Origin: Phytophthora quininea
Lineage: Eukaryota > Oomycota > Peronosporomycetes > Peronosporales > Peronosporaceae
Assembly (NCBI GenBank): GCA_011947345.1
Contig: JAAVTG010000091.1
Location: 1-50,360 of the forward strand
Direction: 5' to 3'
Length of the DNA stretch: 50,360 bases
A program made the position numbers and the translations under genes. Shown piece by piece: positions 11,473-22,599 of the stretch. Below the pieces are notes generated by a model. It searched no databases, was not told where the DNA came from, and saw nothing but the letters and a program-made list of their open reading frames with translations. Positions within the stretch are counted from its first letter, which is position 1, and every line of letters starts with the position of its first letter.

Positions 11473-11725
11473 GTTGAATTTGACCAACATTCTGATTCAC
11501 TTGGTCTTTCTATACTGACCTGGTGTGCGTATTATTGGACGTGTTGACCAAAACGATCAGTTGTATGTGAGCACCTATTTAACCTGCTAAAACCCGCTCG
11601 TTAACACAAGTGGGAGGCGCGCTAGCATAGTAAAACCAACATACTCGAGCGGTGCTCCAGAACTTGCAATATTGATAGAGTTAGACTTCCCAACGTGGGT
11701 GTGCGTAACCACTTGGCGGGCAGTG
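11473..11725 (-). repeat. Right terminal inverted repeat of Tc1 element
   Basis: 253 bp, reverse complement of 10187-10439; the outer end is followed directly by TA. Confidence 0.9.
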
Positions 11726-11732
11726 TATAGGA

Positions 11733-11801
11733 TTCCCCGGCCAGACTTGAACCAGCGGCCTGGGAACAGAGCTCCCCACTCTACAGCTGAGCTACAGGGG
11801 A
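11733..11801 (-). tRNA. tRNA-like sequence (possible SINE head or degraded tRNA)
   Basis: The minus strand reads like a tRNA: acceptor TCCCCTG pairing with CGGGGAA (one mismatch), TAGCTCAGCTGTAGAGT as D arm/A box, and GGTTCAAGTCTGG as T arm/B box. The anticodon stem is poor: with the best pairing the loop is GCTCTGT, which lacks U33. It is 69 nt, slightly short. The Tc1 element is inserted immediately beyond its 3' end. A tRNA-derived SINE is as likely as a true tRNA. Confidence 0.4.
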
Positions 11802-12590
11802 GAGGATTAATATGCAGAAGAACACGAATCGATTGCATCTATAATCGTACGAAATTTCGCACTTACAAGAACAGTATACAAAATTCTATATCCTTTCATT
11901 CAACATAGTGCAACGACTATTTTGTAACGGGGTTACACGAAAGTCATATCCGTGCGTTAACTTTGGAGGTTACGCAAAACTCTGAACCGTGTGTAGAGTT
12001 TTGAAACTGTAGCCATTGGCTCTCCACCACTCATTTGCATATTTCTTAGATGAACTATGCCATATAATTTAGTCTATACATTTACAGCAACGTCAGACAA
12101 CAATTAAATTCAGTTTTATTTTTGCAGTTAATTAGTGTTGTCCTTGTTCTAAGTGACACTGACTCTGCGAGTCTTAGTTACGAGACAGTATTTGGTTCTT
12201 CTATACGGAAGGCTGGAAGGATAAGGACATCGACTCAGGGAGTACTACGTCTCTTGTGTGATGTGCATACCTACATAGACACCGCTGCAAGATTGGTCGA
12301 CAGGATTCGGCAGTAGCCCAGCCAGCAGTACAAAAATGTTATAGAGTAGTAGCATTTTTAGTACCACAAACAGTAATTTGAGCAAACTCTGAGTAACTTG
12401 TGTCCCAAAAGGGTTTTGTCGCGTCAAGAGTTGCTACATATAAACCCATCTCGCAGGCTCATATATCAATGGCTGAGATTACTTCAGCGCTATGGACGCA
12501 GACCAGAATTGTGTGCCTGCTTATTTATCAAGTTTCCGCGAGAGACGAGCTTCCTGCATCCCAGTCCGCTCTCTCTCAACCAGTTTCCAG
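11802..12590. other. AT-rich intergenic stretch, no supported gene
   Basis: Only short frames without recognisable content; the sequence is richer in A+T than its neighbours. Nothing further can be supported. Confidence 0.3.
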
Positions 12591-12599
12591 TGAAGCTCT

Positions 12600-13097
12600 C
12601 GTTTGTGGATTATGTTAATCTGGAACTGCCGATCAATTTTTTCAATTTCCGACAAATTGCCCTTCTTAATTCTGACTACAAGATATTCATAAAGATTTTC
12701 TCGCATCGGATACGCGATCATATCGGCAACCTTGTACATTCAACTCAATTCGGTTTTGCACCATGAAGGTCCATCCATTCAATGATAGATGTAGCGGAAG
12801 CACTTAAGGTGGAGGCAGCAAAATTCCCGGAAACACCCATGCTCTCCTACCGGGCTTTAGAGAAGCGTATGGTTCGCTCAGCCAAAAGTGGTGACGATGG
12901 CTAGGAGTCTTCACACCGGAATCACTGCAATTTTTCTAGCTAACGGAAGCTAGTCCAAACCAATGATGATCACGAGTGTATTACGGCAAGGGTGTTCCCT
13001 TCTACCACTCTTGTTCATCATAGCCATGGATGTGTTCTTCGACATGATGGAGGCAAGTCCTGCGTTCAAAGGTATCGCATTATCTGGAGTTAAGTGA
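12600..13097 (+). pseudogene. LINE reverse-transcriptase remnant
   Basis: The plus strand shows RT motifs in order but in several frames: FNFRQIALLNSDYKIFIKIF (RPIxLLNxDYKI block, about 12640-12700), QFGFAP, then SMIDVAEALKVEAAK, a degenerate HALL-x-FxxAY block (about 12838-12870), and LLPLLFIIAMDVFFDMMEAS (about 13000-13055), which is the RQGCPLAPLLF region. Stops and frame changes interrupt it. No endonuclease or catalytic YADD box is visible. This is an old fragment, distinct from the LINE at 16-19 kb. Confidence 0.65.
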
Positions 13098-13639
13098 TGT
13101 CACATTCGCCAATGGCATGCTGAATGCTGCCCCAGCGACCTCGAAGAGCGCTGCCTCCGCTGGAAAGGCTGCTGCCAAGTCCAATGATGCTTCGGGCGAT
13201 GCATCGCATCGTGTGATGCGGTCTGGACATCTACTCAGAGCGACGAGATAAAACTGATAGCTTTCGGAGCCCACGGTGGGCACTGTAGTAGCGACAAGGA
13301 CAGAGATTGCTTTACTGCCTGCTGAGGACAGGGTTGGACCAGTTCCAGTGGTCGACGTGGCCAGAGTGAGCGATGATGTAGACGTGGCGGCAGCACAACA
13401 CGTTTCACACGTTTCGGGAGTGGGGGTACGAATGAGGTGACCACGCAAGATGTGCGGAATGCTTGCATCTCCAGACGAACCCAAGGTGCATACGCAGGAG
13501 TCTTCGAGCCATATCGCGATGGATTATCGCAGCCAAAGCTAGCGAGGATCGCCGTTGTCAGGACAGGTGGGAGTCCAGATTGATGTCTGCCGCTTCACGG
13601 CTCATGATTTCGATGTTTTTAGTGGAAAATTGCAAAACG

Positions 13640-13965
13640 GTTGAGATTAGCGCGCTTAATTGTTTTCAAAGAGCAGTGGAGGACCTGTACCACCAGAAGC
13701 AGATTCCGATTCCCTCAGCCTACGAGAAGATCATGTCGTTTTTTTCGGGTTGAAGCGGATGCACGCGGCGCAGTACCAGGCCGGTGCACTGCGAGAGTTT
13801 GGCAAGGGCACACCGCCTTTTCGCGTTACCAGAGATCTGGAAGTCAACACTGCGCTGCAAAGAGAAAACGGCGCGTTGTCGGGCTATCAGTGCTTCACTT
13901 GTTTCACGAGACACAACAACGAGCTCATGCGTCTTCAACGTCAGCAGCAAAACGGCAACGACTAG
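13640..13965 (+). pseudogene. Unassigned protein fragment, possibly transposon recombinase N-terminus
   Basis: Two plus-strand frames join into one coding stretch if a single T is restored in the T run at about 13738-13745. The first part reads FQRAVEDLYHQKQIPIPSAY, the second LKRMHAAQYQAGALREFGKG and ALSGYQCFTCFTRHNNELM. I have the impression of a repeated oomycete family related to recombinase-like elements, but this rests on memory and is weak. No upstream or downstream exons could be attached. Confidence 0.35.
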
Positions 13966-13980
13966 AATAAAATAATTCAA

Positions 13981-15155
13981 TCATAATGCGTAACTTTGAA
14001 ATTCTACGAGATTATCAGATAAATGATTATGCAGATAATGAAATCAGGTATAAAAAGTGGTTCTGTACTTCAATTCAGTAAATTCGGGCCGTTTTCGAGC
14101 ATTTTCTTTCTCCAGGCTTTAAGTGAATATCGTGAAGTCAGCCTCCTTTTCTCTGGCCGTGACGACTCCGATACTTGGATCAACACGCAACCAGAATGCC
14201 GTTACCTAGGGCATTGAGCAAAGGCAGTGTCGGAAGTTAAAGCGGTGTCTCTCATGCTTTTGGATCTCTCGATGAAAGTTTGGGACTAGCAGTGGCAAAA
14301 CCACATTTTGTAGCGCAACGCACTGAATTAGCTGTAGCTATCGTTTTGCCCAGGCTAAGATTTGATGCCGAGCACGCTTGGCCAACTACCAAGTCGTTAG
14401 TAAAAACCAATAACCGGATCCGCAACTTCGTTCGGAAAGGTTCGCTCGAAAAGCCAACAAGGAAGGTAAGAGGCTGGTTATGTCGTCTGGTTCATCCAAC
14501 ATATCGAGCTCGATAGTGGCTTGCGACGAGCTAGATAGCGTGTGTGGGTCGCGGAAAACATTTTTTTATCAGGCCGATTTGTACACATGTTAAACTACAT
14601 CTAATCGATCGACAACTAGAACATTGGTTTTAGTTGATCCGTTTCTGAAAAAAAATACACACACACACATGTCTATATTGTGCCGCGCAATCTCACACTT
14701 CGGATTCAATCACCCTATACCTCTACATCACCTGTCTTTTCACACCATAAGTTTGTATATACCAAAATTATATTCAAACTTCAATGCCAAAAGGAATTAT
14801 ATTGGACTGTCAACATATCAGAGACGCTGTGCCTACGGGAAAACCAAAGATATAACTGTTACGTTTAACTGTTCAAAATTGAAGGGTTTATTACAACATC
14901 CTTTATACTAACAGTGCTCAGGCTAATGAGCCTTTCTGCCCCCATCACCCTAACCACATAACCGATATCTCTCTTCGGTTGGTCTTGAGCTACATGCTTC
15001 ATATTCAATCGGTTTACAATCGAACAGAAATAAGCCATGAACCGTGAAAACCGTGACCCCGCGCCCAGCAAATTTGTATCCAAGCTCAACGACCTCACCT
15101 TAATGTCCAGAGTTTATGGAGCCGTGTCGTCAGGTATTCATGCCAACAAGAAATA
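13981..15155. other. Non-coding stretch, no supported gene
   Basis: Short frames only. A short CA-repeat microsatellite (ACACACACAC) sits at about 14656-14667. Confidence 0.3.
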
Positions 15156-15937
15156 TTATTTCCATTCAGACTCAGTCACGTCTTTCTCATCTTTGAAAAG
15201 CGCAAAATCACAAATCCATACTAACGTGTCTTGCCCAATGCAAACACTCAATGACAACACGAAAACCTTGGCCTGAGTGACCTGGTTCAACGCCTTGATC
15301 CGCCGCGTATATATGACATAGCTATCCATAATATCCCTCGTATCCTTCATGGTACTGTCTCAATATATTGGAGTGGTACTGACAGATTAGTTCCTGCAGC
15401 CTTGGTGACGACCGGATATTCCTCTGCAGTGCGGCTATATGCTGATTGCGCAGCACCTTGATCGAAATCCCCCATCGAACATGCAAGTGTGCCTGTTCTG
15501 TCTCTGCCAACCTCTCCAGTCGTTGTCATAACAGCCCGGCGGCCTCTTCAGTAGGCATCAGCAAACTCGAATTGCTTCTCCAGGTACTTGCGATGTTCAT
15601 TTATCTGTCGACGAATTTCTTGTTGCTGTTCGAGCTGCGTAGCATGACGTTCATTCTGCACTTGTACGTGCTCCGACGGTTTTGCTGTCAGATGATCTTG
15701 CTGGCGTCACCGTTTCACGATAAGCACTAGCAGCTTGGTAAGTATAAGCTTTGGCTTGGCGCTTGATATCTCTGTCTGGTATCGTAGACATCGTCGTGGT
15801 CGTCTCCTGGAGCTGCAGGACGACGTCCATATACGGCGGCAGCGGCGCGTACATGGATACCGACATCCCACCGCCGGGTGGGACACCATCGCTTCGTCGA
15901 CTTCTTCCATGCTGGTAGTGACTTCCCCGCTAGAACC
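15156..15937 (-). other. Minus-strand coding-like stretch of unknown identity, separated from its 5' part by a LINE
   Basis: Several minus-strand frames look coding: one starts MSVSMYAPLPPYMDVVLQLQ (about 15866), continues with KRQAKAYTYQAASAYRETVT, and a Gln/Glu/Arg-rich stretch (QLEQQQEIRRQINEHRKYLE, about 15640-15570) looks like coiled coil. The frames change and contain stops. The LINE inserted at 15938-15949 splits this stretch from sequence beyond 19114. A retroelement gag-like protein is possible; I cannot assign it. Confidence 0.3.
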
Positions 15938-15949
15938 ATATTTGCTGTG
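15938..15949. repeat. LINE target-site duplication, left copy
   Basis: ATATTTGCTGTG, identical to 19103-19114. Confidence 0.85.
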
Positions 15950-18900
15950 AAATGAAATGAAATTAGTTACATGTTCGCGTAGCCGAAGTTATACCTGCGC
16001 TAGACTTAATTTAGCCAGTCGGCGGCATAGAGTGGTGTCAGCATATGTCGGGTCTCCCGCTGCGGGTAGCGAGTCCGTGATCGGTGTCAAAAGCGTCTTC
16101 CATCGGTTCTTGTTCAGTGCGAGTCGGAGGTCGTCGAGTTCTTGAGCGCAGCGGAGGCGGTAGCCGCAGCCACTGGATACGAGGTCGACGTCCAGTACTG
16201 ATGGCAGTGTGGTGCATGGTCGTCCGCGCCATTTGCCTACGTCGCTCGGAGCGAAATATGCCGCCATTTGGGTGCTCGCTGGGATATCGGGGCGGCGCGA
16301 GATGTGGCCAAAGAGGCCCCATCGAGATGTCGTGATTCGATATCATAGCGGTCTTTCTCGGCAGATTTCGTGCAGGGTTTGGTTGGTAACGAGACAGGGG
16401 TACCGGATCTGAAGTACGTTGCGTAGTTGGCGTCGGTGGAAGCTCTCGAGCTTGTGCAGCTCCGTTGTCGTCATGACCCATGTGCCACAGAACCGGCAGG
16501 ACGAAGCAGTTGTAGAGCCGGATCCAAGTCTCGTCAGTCGTGGAGTGTGGCCGTACCCAGACGGACCAGAGGCGGTTGAGTGGCGCTGCAGCGAGGGTCT
16601 TTCGGCGTGCGATGGCTTCAGTGTCGCCAAGCAGGGAGCCCAGTTTCCTGGTGGAGCGCCACGTCTCTTCGGCAGCTCTTTCGTGACGGATTTCGCCGGC
16701 TGGGCGAACATGGTGAGGTATGTCTTAGAAACATCCATCTGAAGCGACCATCTTGCAAGGTTGGCTGGTGCGCGGTCGAGGATGAGATCAACCACTGCAG
16801 TGTCTCAGCAGATGAAATCTGCATCGTCCGCGTAGATCACCACCATCTGTTCCAGGAGCATGTACGGGACATCCAATTCACTAGCTACATCTTGAAGTGC
16901 TGCTTCCAGGTAAACTACAAGCAAAACGGGTGAAAGTGAGTCCCCTTGCGAGGTTCCGGTGTTGCTTTCGAAGGGTTCCAGTGTTTGCAGCCTGATCGGA
17001 GCGCCAGAGGCGTGTTGGACAGGAGCGCACGGATGATCCGAATGTCGTCTTCGGTCAGGAACATCTCGAGAATCGATAGGATCTTGGATCTGTCGATGTT
17101 ATCAAAAGCTTTGGAGAGATTAACGCCGAGAATGTGGATGCGCTTCCGGTATCGTTGTGCTCGCGCACACTTCCATTGGTGAGTCCAAATAGCGCCCGTG
17201 GTGTTTCGATTTCTCCGGAACCCTCTTTGATGCGGCGACAGGAAGCGGTCGACAGCTGGGGATATTCGGAGTAGTACGACCTGCGAGACGGCTTCCCGGA
17301 TGCTGTTGAGTAGAACGATGGGCCGGAGGTTGGAGCATTCGCCGCGGGGCTTATTCGGCTTGGGGAGGCATAATAGCGTTCCTTCTCCGAGGTCGAGCGG
17401 TTCCCCACGCTCAAAGCTCCGATTGATGAGCGCCGCTATCCGTGGCGCAATCACGTCAGCCCCGTATTTGAGGAGCTCAGCTGGAATCGCGTCGGGACCG
17501 GATGCCCGGTGGTTGTTCAGTTGTCGGAGTGCGTGACTGATTTCTTCTGGTGAGATGGGTTGGTTGAGCGCTCTGGTCTCCAGGTTTGGCACGATCGGTG
17601 AGCGCTCGGGAATGTCAAATTGTTGCTTAAAATGAGCGCGGATACGAGTGTTAGTTGTTGCTTGGTGGACTATATACTTACCGTTGGAGTCGCGGAGAAG
17701 AAGGGGTTCAGTGTATCTGGGTCTGATCACTCGGACAGCTTCGTAGAATTGAGCTGTGTCGCTGAGACTTTTTGATTTGCATTATATCCTCCTCGAGTTC
17801 CATGTTGGCGAGGTCGCGGCAGCGAAACTTGATCTGGTGCAGGACGGCGTTGCGCACGCGGCGAAGAGCTGTAGTTTCGGCACTAAGATCGTTGTAAATT
17901 CGTAGCTGTAGGGCTCGTTGCCGTGACGATAGCTCTCGGAGAATGGGTCGTTGTATCGGTGGCTCCTTCAATCGGGGGTGTTGAACTCCATCGTCTTTTC
18001 GGCGGTGGCGCGATTGGGGTCGAGTGCTGCCTTCCATTGCGTCGCTATCGGGAGTTTGTCCATGTCAGTCGTCGGCGCCAAAGCTTTTGTAGTGCCGCAG
18101 TGTATTTGTCTCGTGTTGGTTCGTCGTGAATCGATTGGTCGCGAGCGAGTTGGATTGGGGCACTGGTATGTCGGCAGGTTCCGAAACGTTGTCTTGGGGC
18201 ATGTTGGAGTAGGAAGTCCGCTGTAACGAGCTTGTGGTCGGGAACAGTGTCTGTTCCTCCCCATGATTGCGCATTCATGCAGAGCTGCCTGCAGTTAAGC
18301 AGGCACAGGATATAGTCGATTTGGCTGTAGATCCAGTAATCCCATCGCTGCTGGCTCCACGTAGTCTTGTGCTTTGCGCGCTTTTGGGAACCTGTGTTCG
18401 TAGCAAACAGTCTAAAGGAGTTACAAAAGTTAGTTAGAGCGTGTCAGTTTCTGTTGCAAATCCCTCAGGCGTGGGGCCCTAGAAATGTTTCTCCGTTGTT
18501 TCGGCAGCCGAGTTTTGCGTTGGAATCTTCCGTGATGATGGTGATATCTCTCCTTGGAAGTGACTCCAGCGAAGCATGGAGATCCTGGTAGAATCTGTCA
18601 ACCTCGTGGAGGGGTCGTCCGCTATGGGGCGCGTAGACCGATAGTACGTTGACACGTCCAGGGTGAGGTAAATTGAGCTGGATGATCTCGATTCTGTCGC
18701 TGTGTGCCCAGTATCTCCAGAGATATGGGGGAGGTGAGAGACGGCGAAGCCGACTCCGTGCTTTTGAGTGTTAGGAGCGTATAGTCACCGATCTCTTTCC
18801 TTCCATGGGTGGTGGTCTTGGTCTCTTGGAGGCCCAAGACGTCGATGTTATAGCGTTTGAAGTCCCGAGGAAGCAGGTCGTGCTGTCTGCGGTGCGAGAC

Positions 18901-19102
18901 TAATGACTGGACATTGAACGAGCGTACACGAAGACGGTTAGACAGGTTAGAGCGGAGGGAAGGAGGGGTTTGACAGCGTGTACTGGTGGTGAGAGCGAGA
19001 GACCCGCAAAGGACTTGCAAATGACCGAGAGCACCTGCCGGAAGCCCGCAGCTAGCATCATGCGAGAGAGCCATGAGGGACGTCACCCCAACCCTCCAAA
19101 AT
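15950..19102 (-). mobile_element. APE-type non-LTR retrotransposon (LINE), about 3.15 kb
   Basis: The minus-strand element is flanked by a perfect 12-bp target-site duplication (ATATTTGCTGTG). Its 3' end carries a short TTTCA repeat tail (minus strand ATTTCATTTCATTT), as many LINEs do instead of poly-A. The domain order is endonuclease then reverse transcriptase. The coding frame is broken many times, including a TGA just after the YADD box, so the copy is dead as sequenced. Preserved duplications suggest insertion was not ancient. Confidence 0.85.
15989..19080 (-). pseudogene. LINE polyprotein: apurinic endonuclease plus reverse transcriptase (frame-broken)
   Basis: Endonuclease (about 18960-18150): RVRSFNVQSLVSHRRQHDLL, VLGLQETKT (catalytic Glu), YSQIDYIL, and DTVPDHKLVTADF (the Asp-His pair near the C-terminus). 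Linker and pre-RT region at about 18040-17750. Reverse transcriptase (about 17730-16350): SNLRPIVLLNSI, FLSPHQRGFRRNRNT, LSKAFDNIDRSKIL, GDSLSPVLL and VVIYADDADFI (catalytic Asp pair at about 16825). The C-terminal segment ends GRPCTTLPSVLDVDL and LCRRLAKLSLAQV, about 40 bases before the element end. It would copy its RNA at a nicked target. Frame changes occur throughout; some may be sequencing losses. Confidence 0.8.
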
Positions 19103-19114
19103 ATATTTGCTGTG
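19103..19114. repeat. LINE target-site duplication, right copy
   Basis: ATATTTGCTGTG, identical to 15938-15949; bases on either side differ. Confidence 0.85.
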
Positions 19115-21170
19115 TCACAACCAATGCAAATGTAGAAGTCATTTATATTGAATAGATTGTTGGTTTTCACTAGCTGTTCTTGCTCTACGCATGCTCATGG
19201 GGGTGGCCAATCCGATGGTTAAACCGTCCGTCCTTGGTGCAGTTGTACCGTTTCTGTAGAGTGTTGGGGGTATATCCCAGCAATTACTACACGGTGTAGC
19301 ACGTAGTTACAACAGATTGCAAGTTGATGAACCGTGTTTTTCTGCTGAACGTTGCTGGTGCACTTGTTCCCATGCGACGCTCCCAAAGGTTATTTTATGT
19401 CCTATTCTATTTTCATCACCCACGCCTGCAAAGTTATCTTCTCGGCTTCATCTACCCCAACACCCATTGTCATCGGTTATGTAATAACGTCTCTCGATAT
19501 CATTGCGTTTATATCTAACCTCCCGTTGCTGCGACGACACTACGATTAAACAACAAATGATCTGTTGTCAGGCAACACTGGTGCTTATTGCGATATATTG
19601 TTGTTGTTAGAAAACGATTGTCTGTGGTTTGTGGATTGTATGACCAGCAACGTTGTACCACAAAACGAAATCCTCGTTGATCATGAACTTATGTATTCCA
19701 CTCAGGAAATAATATTTATAATCGATCTGTCTGTGCTACATAGGTCCTCGGATGAAATTTTCGTTCTGTCGCTAGGTTGTATTTGGGTCGATAAGTTGTG
19801 CGTGCACTTGAACAATCACCAGAACACCACGGCACATTATTGCATGAGGTTGCTTTGGCGCCATTAACCATGCTAACTGGACAGGTGGAAATGGCCCTGT
19901 CGTCGTGTTTCCACATACCACCTGCAGATAAATGCAAGTAAATTTGCTGCCATCTTGCAGTGCTCCATTTCTTGCTCGGTCCCCCACCATGAGATTCATA
20001 GAAGCCATTTCAATGAGAGATGGCTATCTTGGTTCATATCTATAAGATGGACTTGACGCGATGATCATAGACTGCAGAAAATCATCGGAAAAGCAGGAAG
20101 ACTCACGTACGTAGATTGCAACATACACGCATTTGCTAATGCGCAGATCGCGTGGTAACATATGTGTATGATGCCTTCGCTCAGCATTTGCAGTTGTTAC
20201 ATATATCCTACCATTTCCATTTATCTACAACGCGAAGTGGGTCCTCAGATATCGAGTGTATATTGTATTCTATCACGTCGGATGCACATTCTTGGTAACG
20301 GGAATCCGGGGAAGGTATCCGAAATGGTCGTTGATCTCTCTACTAAAGTGAGTTGGAAGATAGCGTACCGTCTATACTTGCAAGTAAAACGGTAAACGTC
20401 GCGACCGAGTCATGACCTTTGACCCGGTAAACGTAGATACCAAGCCGAAGCCGCGTGTTATCTGCGGATACCAAGCAAAAAGTCACGACCTGGATATCAA
20501 AGCATTCCTGCTTTCCTATTGGCTTAAAAACCAAATTTTAGCTTTCGAAGCACTCCTGTCATTTTCACAAGCCTGTCTCATCGCTCAGCTCTCGGCTGCA
20601 CGCTTCAGTAGAAGTTGCACCCCAACCGCGTTAGTGTTGTCTGTGGCAAGGATCTCAGGTGTGTCCGTGCAGATCGACCAGTCGACGAGGCAGCGACGAA
20701 GGCGGATACATGGCAGGAGGCTGCGCTAACAAACAGCACGGGTGGCGAGCTCCGATGAGCCTCTGCCGCGAGAATGGTCACCGCCACGCTAGAATGGTCG
20801 CTGATGGGGGAGGGGCGATGTCATTGTGCAGCGAGATCGAGCAAGTGATGCTTGAGCATAATGAGAGTTGGCGATAAGTCGGACAGCAAGGTCGGCTGCG
20901 CGCGTTACGATCGATTAACGGTAAGCTATGGCTATGCAACGTTTCCCTCAGAATGAAGTAAAAGCTAACTGTTGCTATCTCTACTACGCAGCCAATTTGA
21001 AAATGCGTCGATACTTCTATGGCCACGCTCACCATAAGCCTTGCCAATAGCTGACTCAACTGAGAGCCTGCCTACCACGAGACCTCTTACGTATTTTATG
21101 ACGTACAAGTGTCTCGAAAAAACTTTGACTCACTTGCTGATGAGCGCCATTTTGTGCCAAAGGAATGCCC
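19115..21170. other. Gene-poor stretch
   Basis: No frame longer than about 105 codons and none with recognisable content. I see no repeats with certainty. Some of it may be 3' flanking sequence of the Crypton-like remnant that follows. Confidence 0.3.
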
Positions 21171-21173
21171 CAG

Positions 21174-22587
21174 TTATTCAATAGAAGGTTGGTTTGTCAC
21201 GCTATCGTGCCATTCAGTCCACAACTCCTGCAGAGTAGATACATTACGGCTCATGCGATACTGAGGACTACTACAACTCGACGGAGACGTTGCTGGTTGG
21301 GTAGTGTCTGACACAATAACGCGGGCGGTTTGACCACGTTCTGATAGCTGACCCCAGCTTTCATTGGTGTTGATTTGAACAGGCCGTAATCGGAAGGCAA
21401 GGCCTCCATGCAGAAACGAGGTGAGCTGGCCTTGTATTTGTTGGACTTGGTTGACTATTTCCGTGTGTGAGGACTCGACTTTGTCCAGGACTGCTGCGTG
21501 TTGAGTACGTATTTGTTCAGCCAAGAGCGGCATTGCTACCTGCAGTTGGGCCTCAACTGGGTGCTGAGCTACCTGAGCGGCAGTCAAGAGCTGTGTGCGG
21601 TACTGCAGAAATCGCTCGCCGAAGATCGAATGCTGCCGAACTTTTGCTGGGAGGTGCTCGAATAGAATGGCTGCGTCTTGGATCAGCGCCACACGTAAGT
21701 ACTCGATCAATTCGATGAAGCCACGCGCTGCTAAATTGCGTTCCCATTCACCTGATAATATTTTTCTTTGCAGACCTGTAAACCGGGGAAAATATCTAGC
21801 AGGAGATCACCAGGAGGTTCAATGATAGCGCGATCCAGATAGTACAGACGAGCTTTTGGAGGATGACCAGAGAGCGCTCAAATAGCCTCGCGAGCTAACG
21901 AAGCTGAGCACACGGCTTCGACCGTATCCATTCCCCAACACCCGTGTCGCCGGGTTTGTGAGATATCAACATCAGCACTTTCAAGTTGCCTAACGCCTTG
22001 CTGTCTATTGATGTGCGTTTTTTTATTGAACGTCAGTCCCAGGTGAGTGAACACAGCTTCGTAGCAGCTCTTGTGTCTCGTGTGAAATTGATTTTGTTTG
22101 GTGCTTGGCACGCAGAAACTTGGTGTCGTACCAGTCTTTTGAAGACTTGAACGATGGAAGCGGCTCCAAGTCCACATGAAAACGCTCAAAGAGATAAAAT
22201 GTAACAGCTCCGATTGGACACAAGTTAACATTCTTGTTGCGCATGAATCCACAATGTTGTAGCTTCCCGTACGTATTGGTTTTTCCATGCTGAATCGAGC
22301 GATGCAGGGCTGAAAACCTTCGTTGTCAAGCGGCTGCGAAAACAGGTCCGCCAACTCTAAATCACGCACATTTTCACTACGCAACAATCCATAGTGAGAA
22401 ACCAGAAACGCTGCACGTCCACGAAGATCTCCACGCTGCAAAAAGCATCACAAATTTGTCGGAACTGCATTTCAGAATGATAGCCGTCTAGAAGGGAACC
22501 AACACCTCGATCTTGATATTTTTTCTTTGTTTGTGCTGTTTGAGCTTGAACAATTCGAAGCAGCTGCTTCAGGAGCCTTTTGACCAT
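21174..22587 (-). pseudogene. Crypton-type tyrosine recombinase remnant with GCR1-like C-terminus
   Basis: On the minus strand three frames chain into one protein. The N-terminal part has KRLLKQLLRIVQAQTAQTKK and LDGYHSEMQFRQICDAF, then RAAFLVSHYGLLRSENVRDL (first catalytic Arg region), FLRAKHQTKSISHETQELL, and KKTHINRQQGVRQLESADVD with QTRRHGCW (His and Arg boxes). Downstream come LSGHPPKARLYYLDRAIIEP (after an in-frame stop at about 21878) and a C-terminus SRNVSTLQELWTEWHDSV that matches the start of the GCR1-like DNA-binding domain found in oomycete Cryptons and CBF3-subunit-like proteins. Frame changes near 22445 and 22250 each fit one lost base. The expected catalytic Tyr after the GxW box is not clear (a Cys, CSASLAREA, stands there). 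The element would integrate through a circular intermediate. Confidence 0.65.
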
Positions 22588-22599
22588 ATAATGTCTTCA

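Larger units (their letters stand above)
10187..11725 (+). mobile_element. Tc1/mariner-type DNA transposon with long inverted repeats
   Basis: A 1539-bp element with both ends visible. The ends begin CACTGCCCGCCAAGTGG and are bounded on both sides by a TA dinucleotide (10185-10186 and 11726-11727), the target duplication expected for Tc1/mariner. The terminal inverted repeats are about 253 bp each with only about three mismatches that I can find. Between them lies one transposase gene with frame breaks. The near-identity of the two repeats implies recent insertion. Confidence 0.9.

Noticed and set aside
13080..13484. 134-codon minus-strand frame rich in Ser, Thr and Ala
   Set aside because: Low-complexity composition, no domain, no splice or promoter support, and it overlaps the end of a plus-strand LINE remnant.
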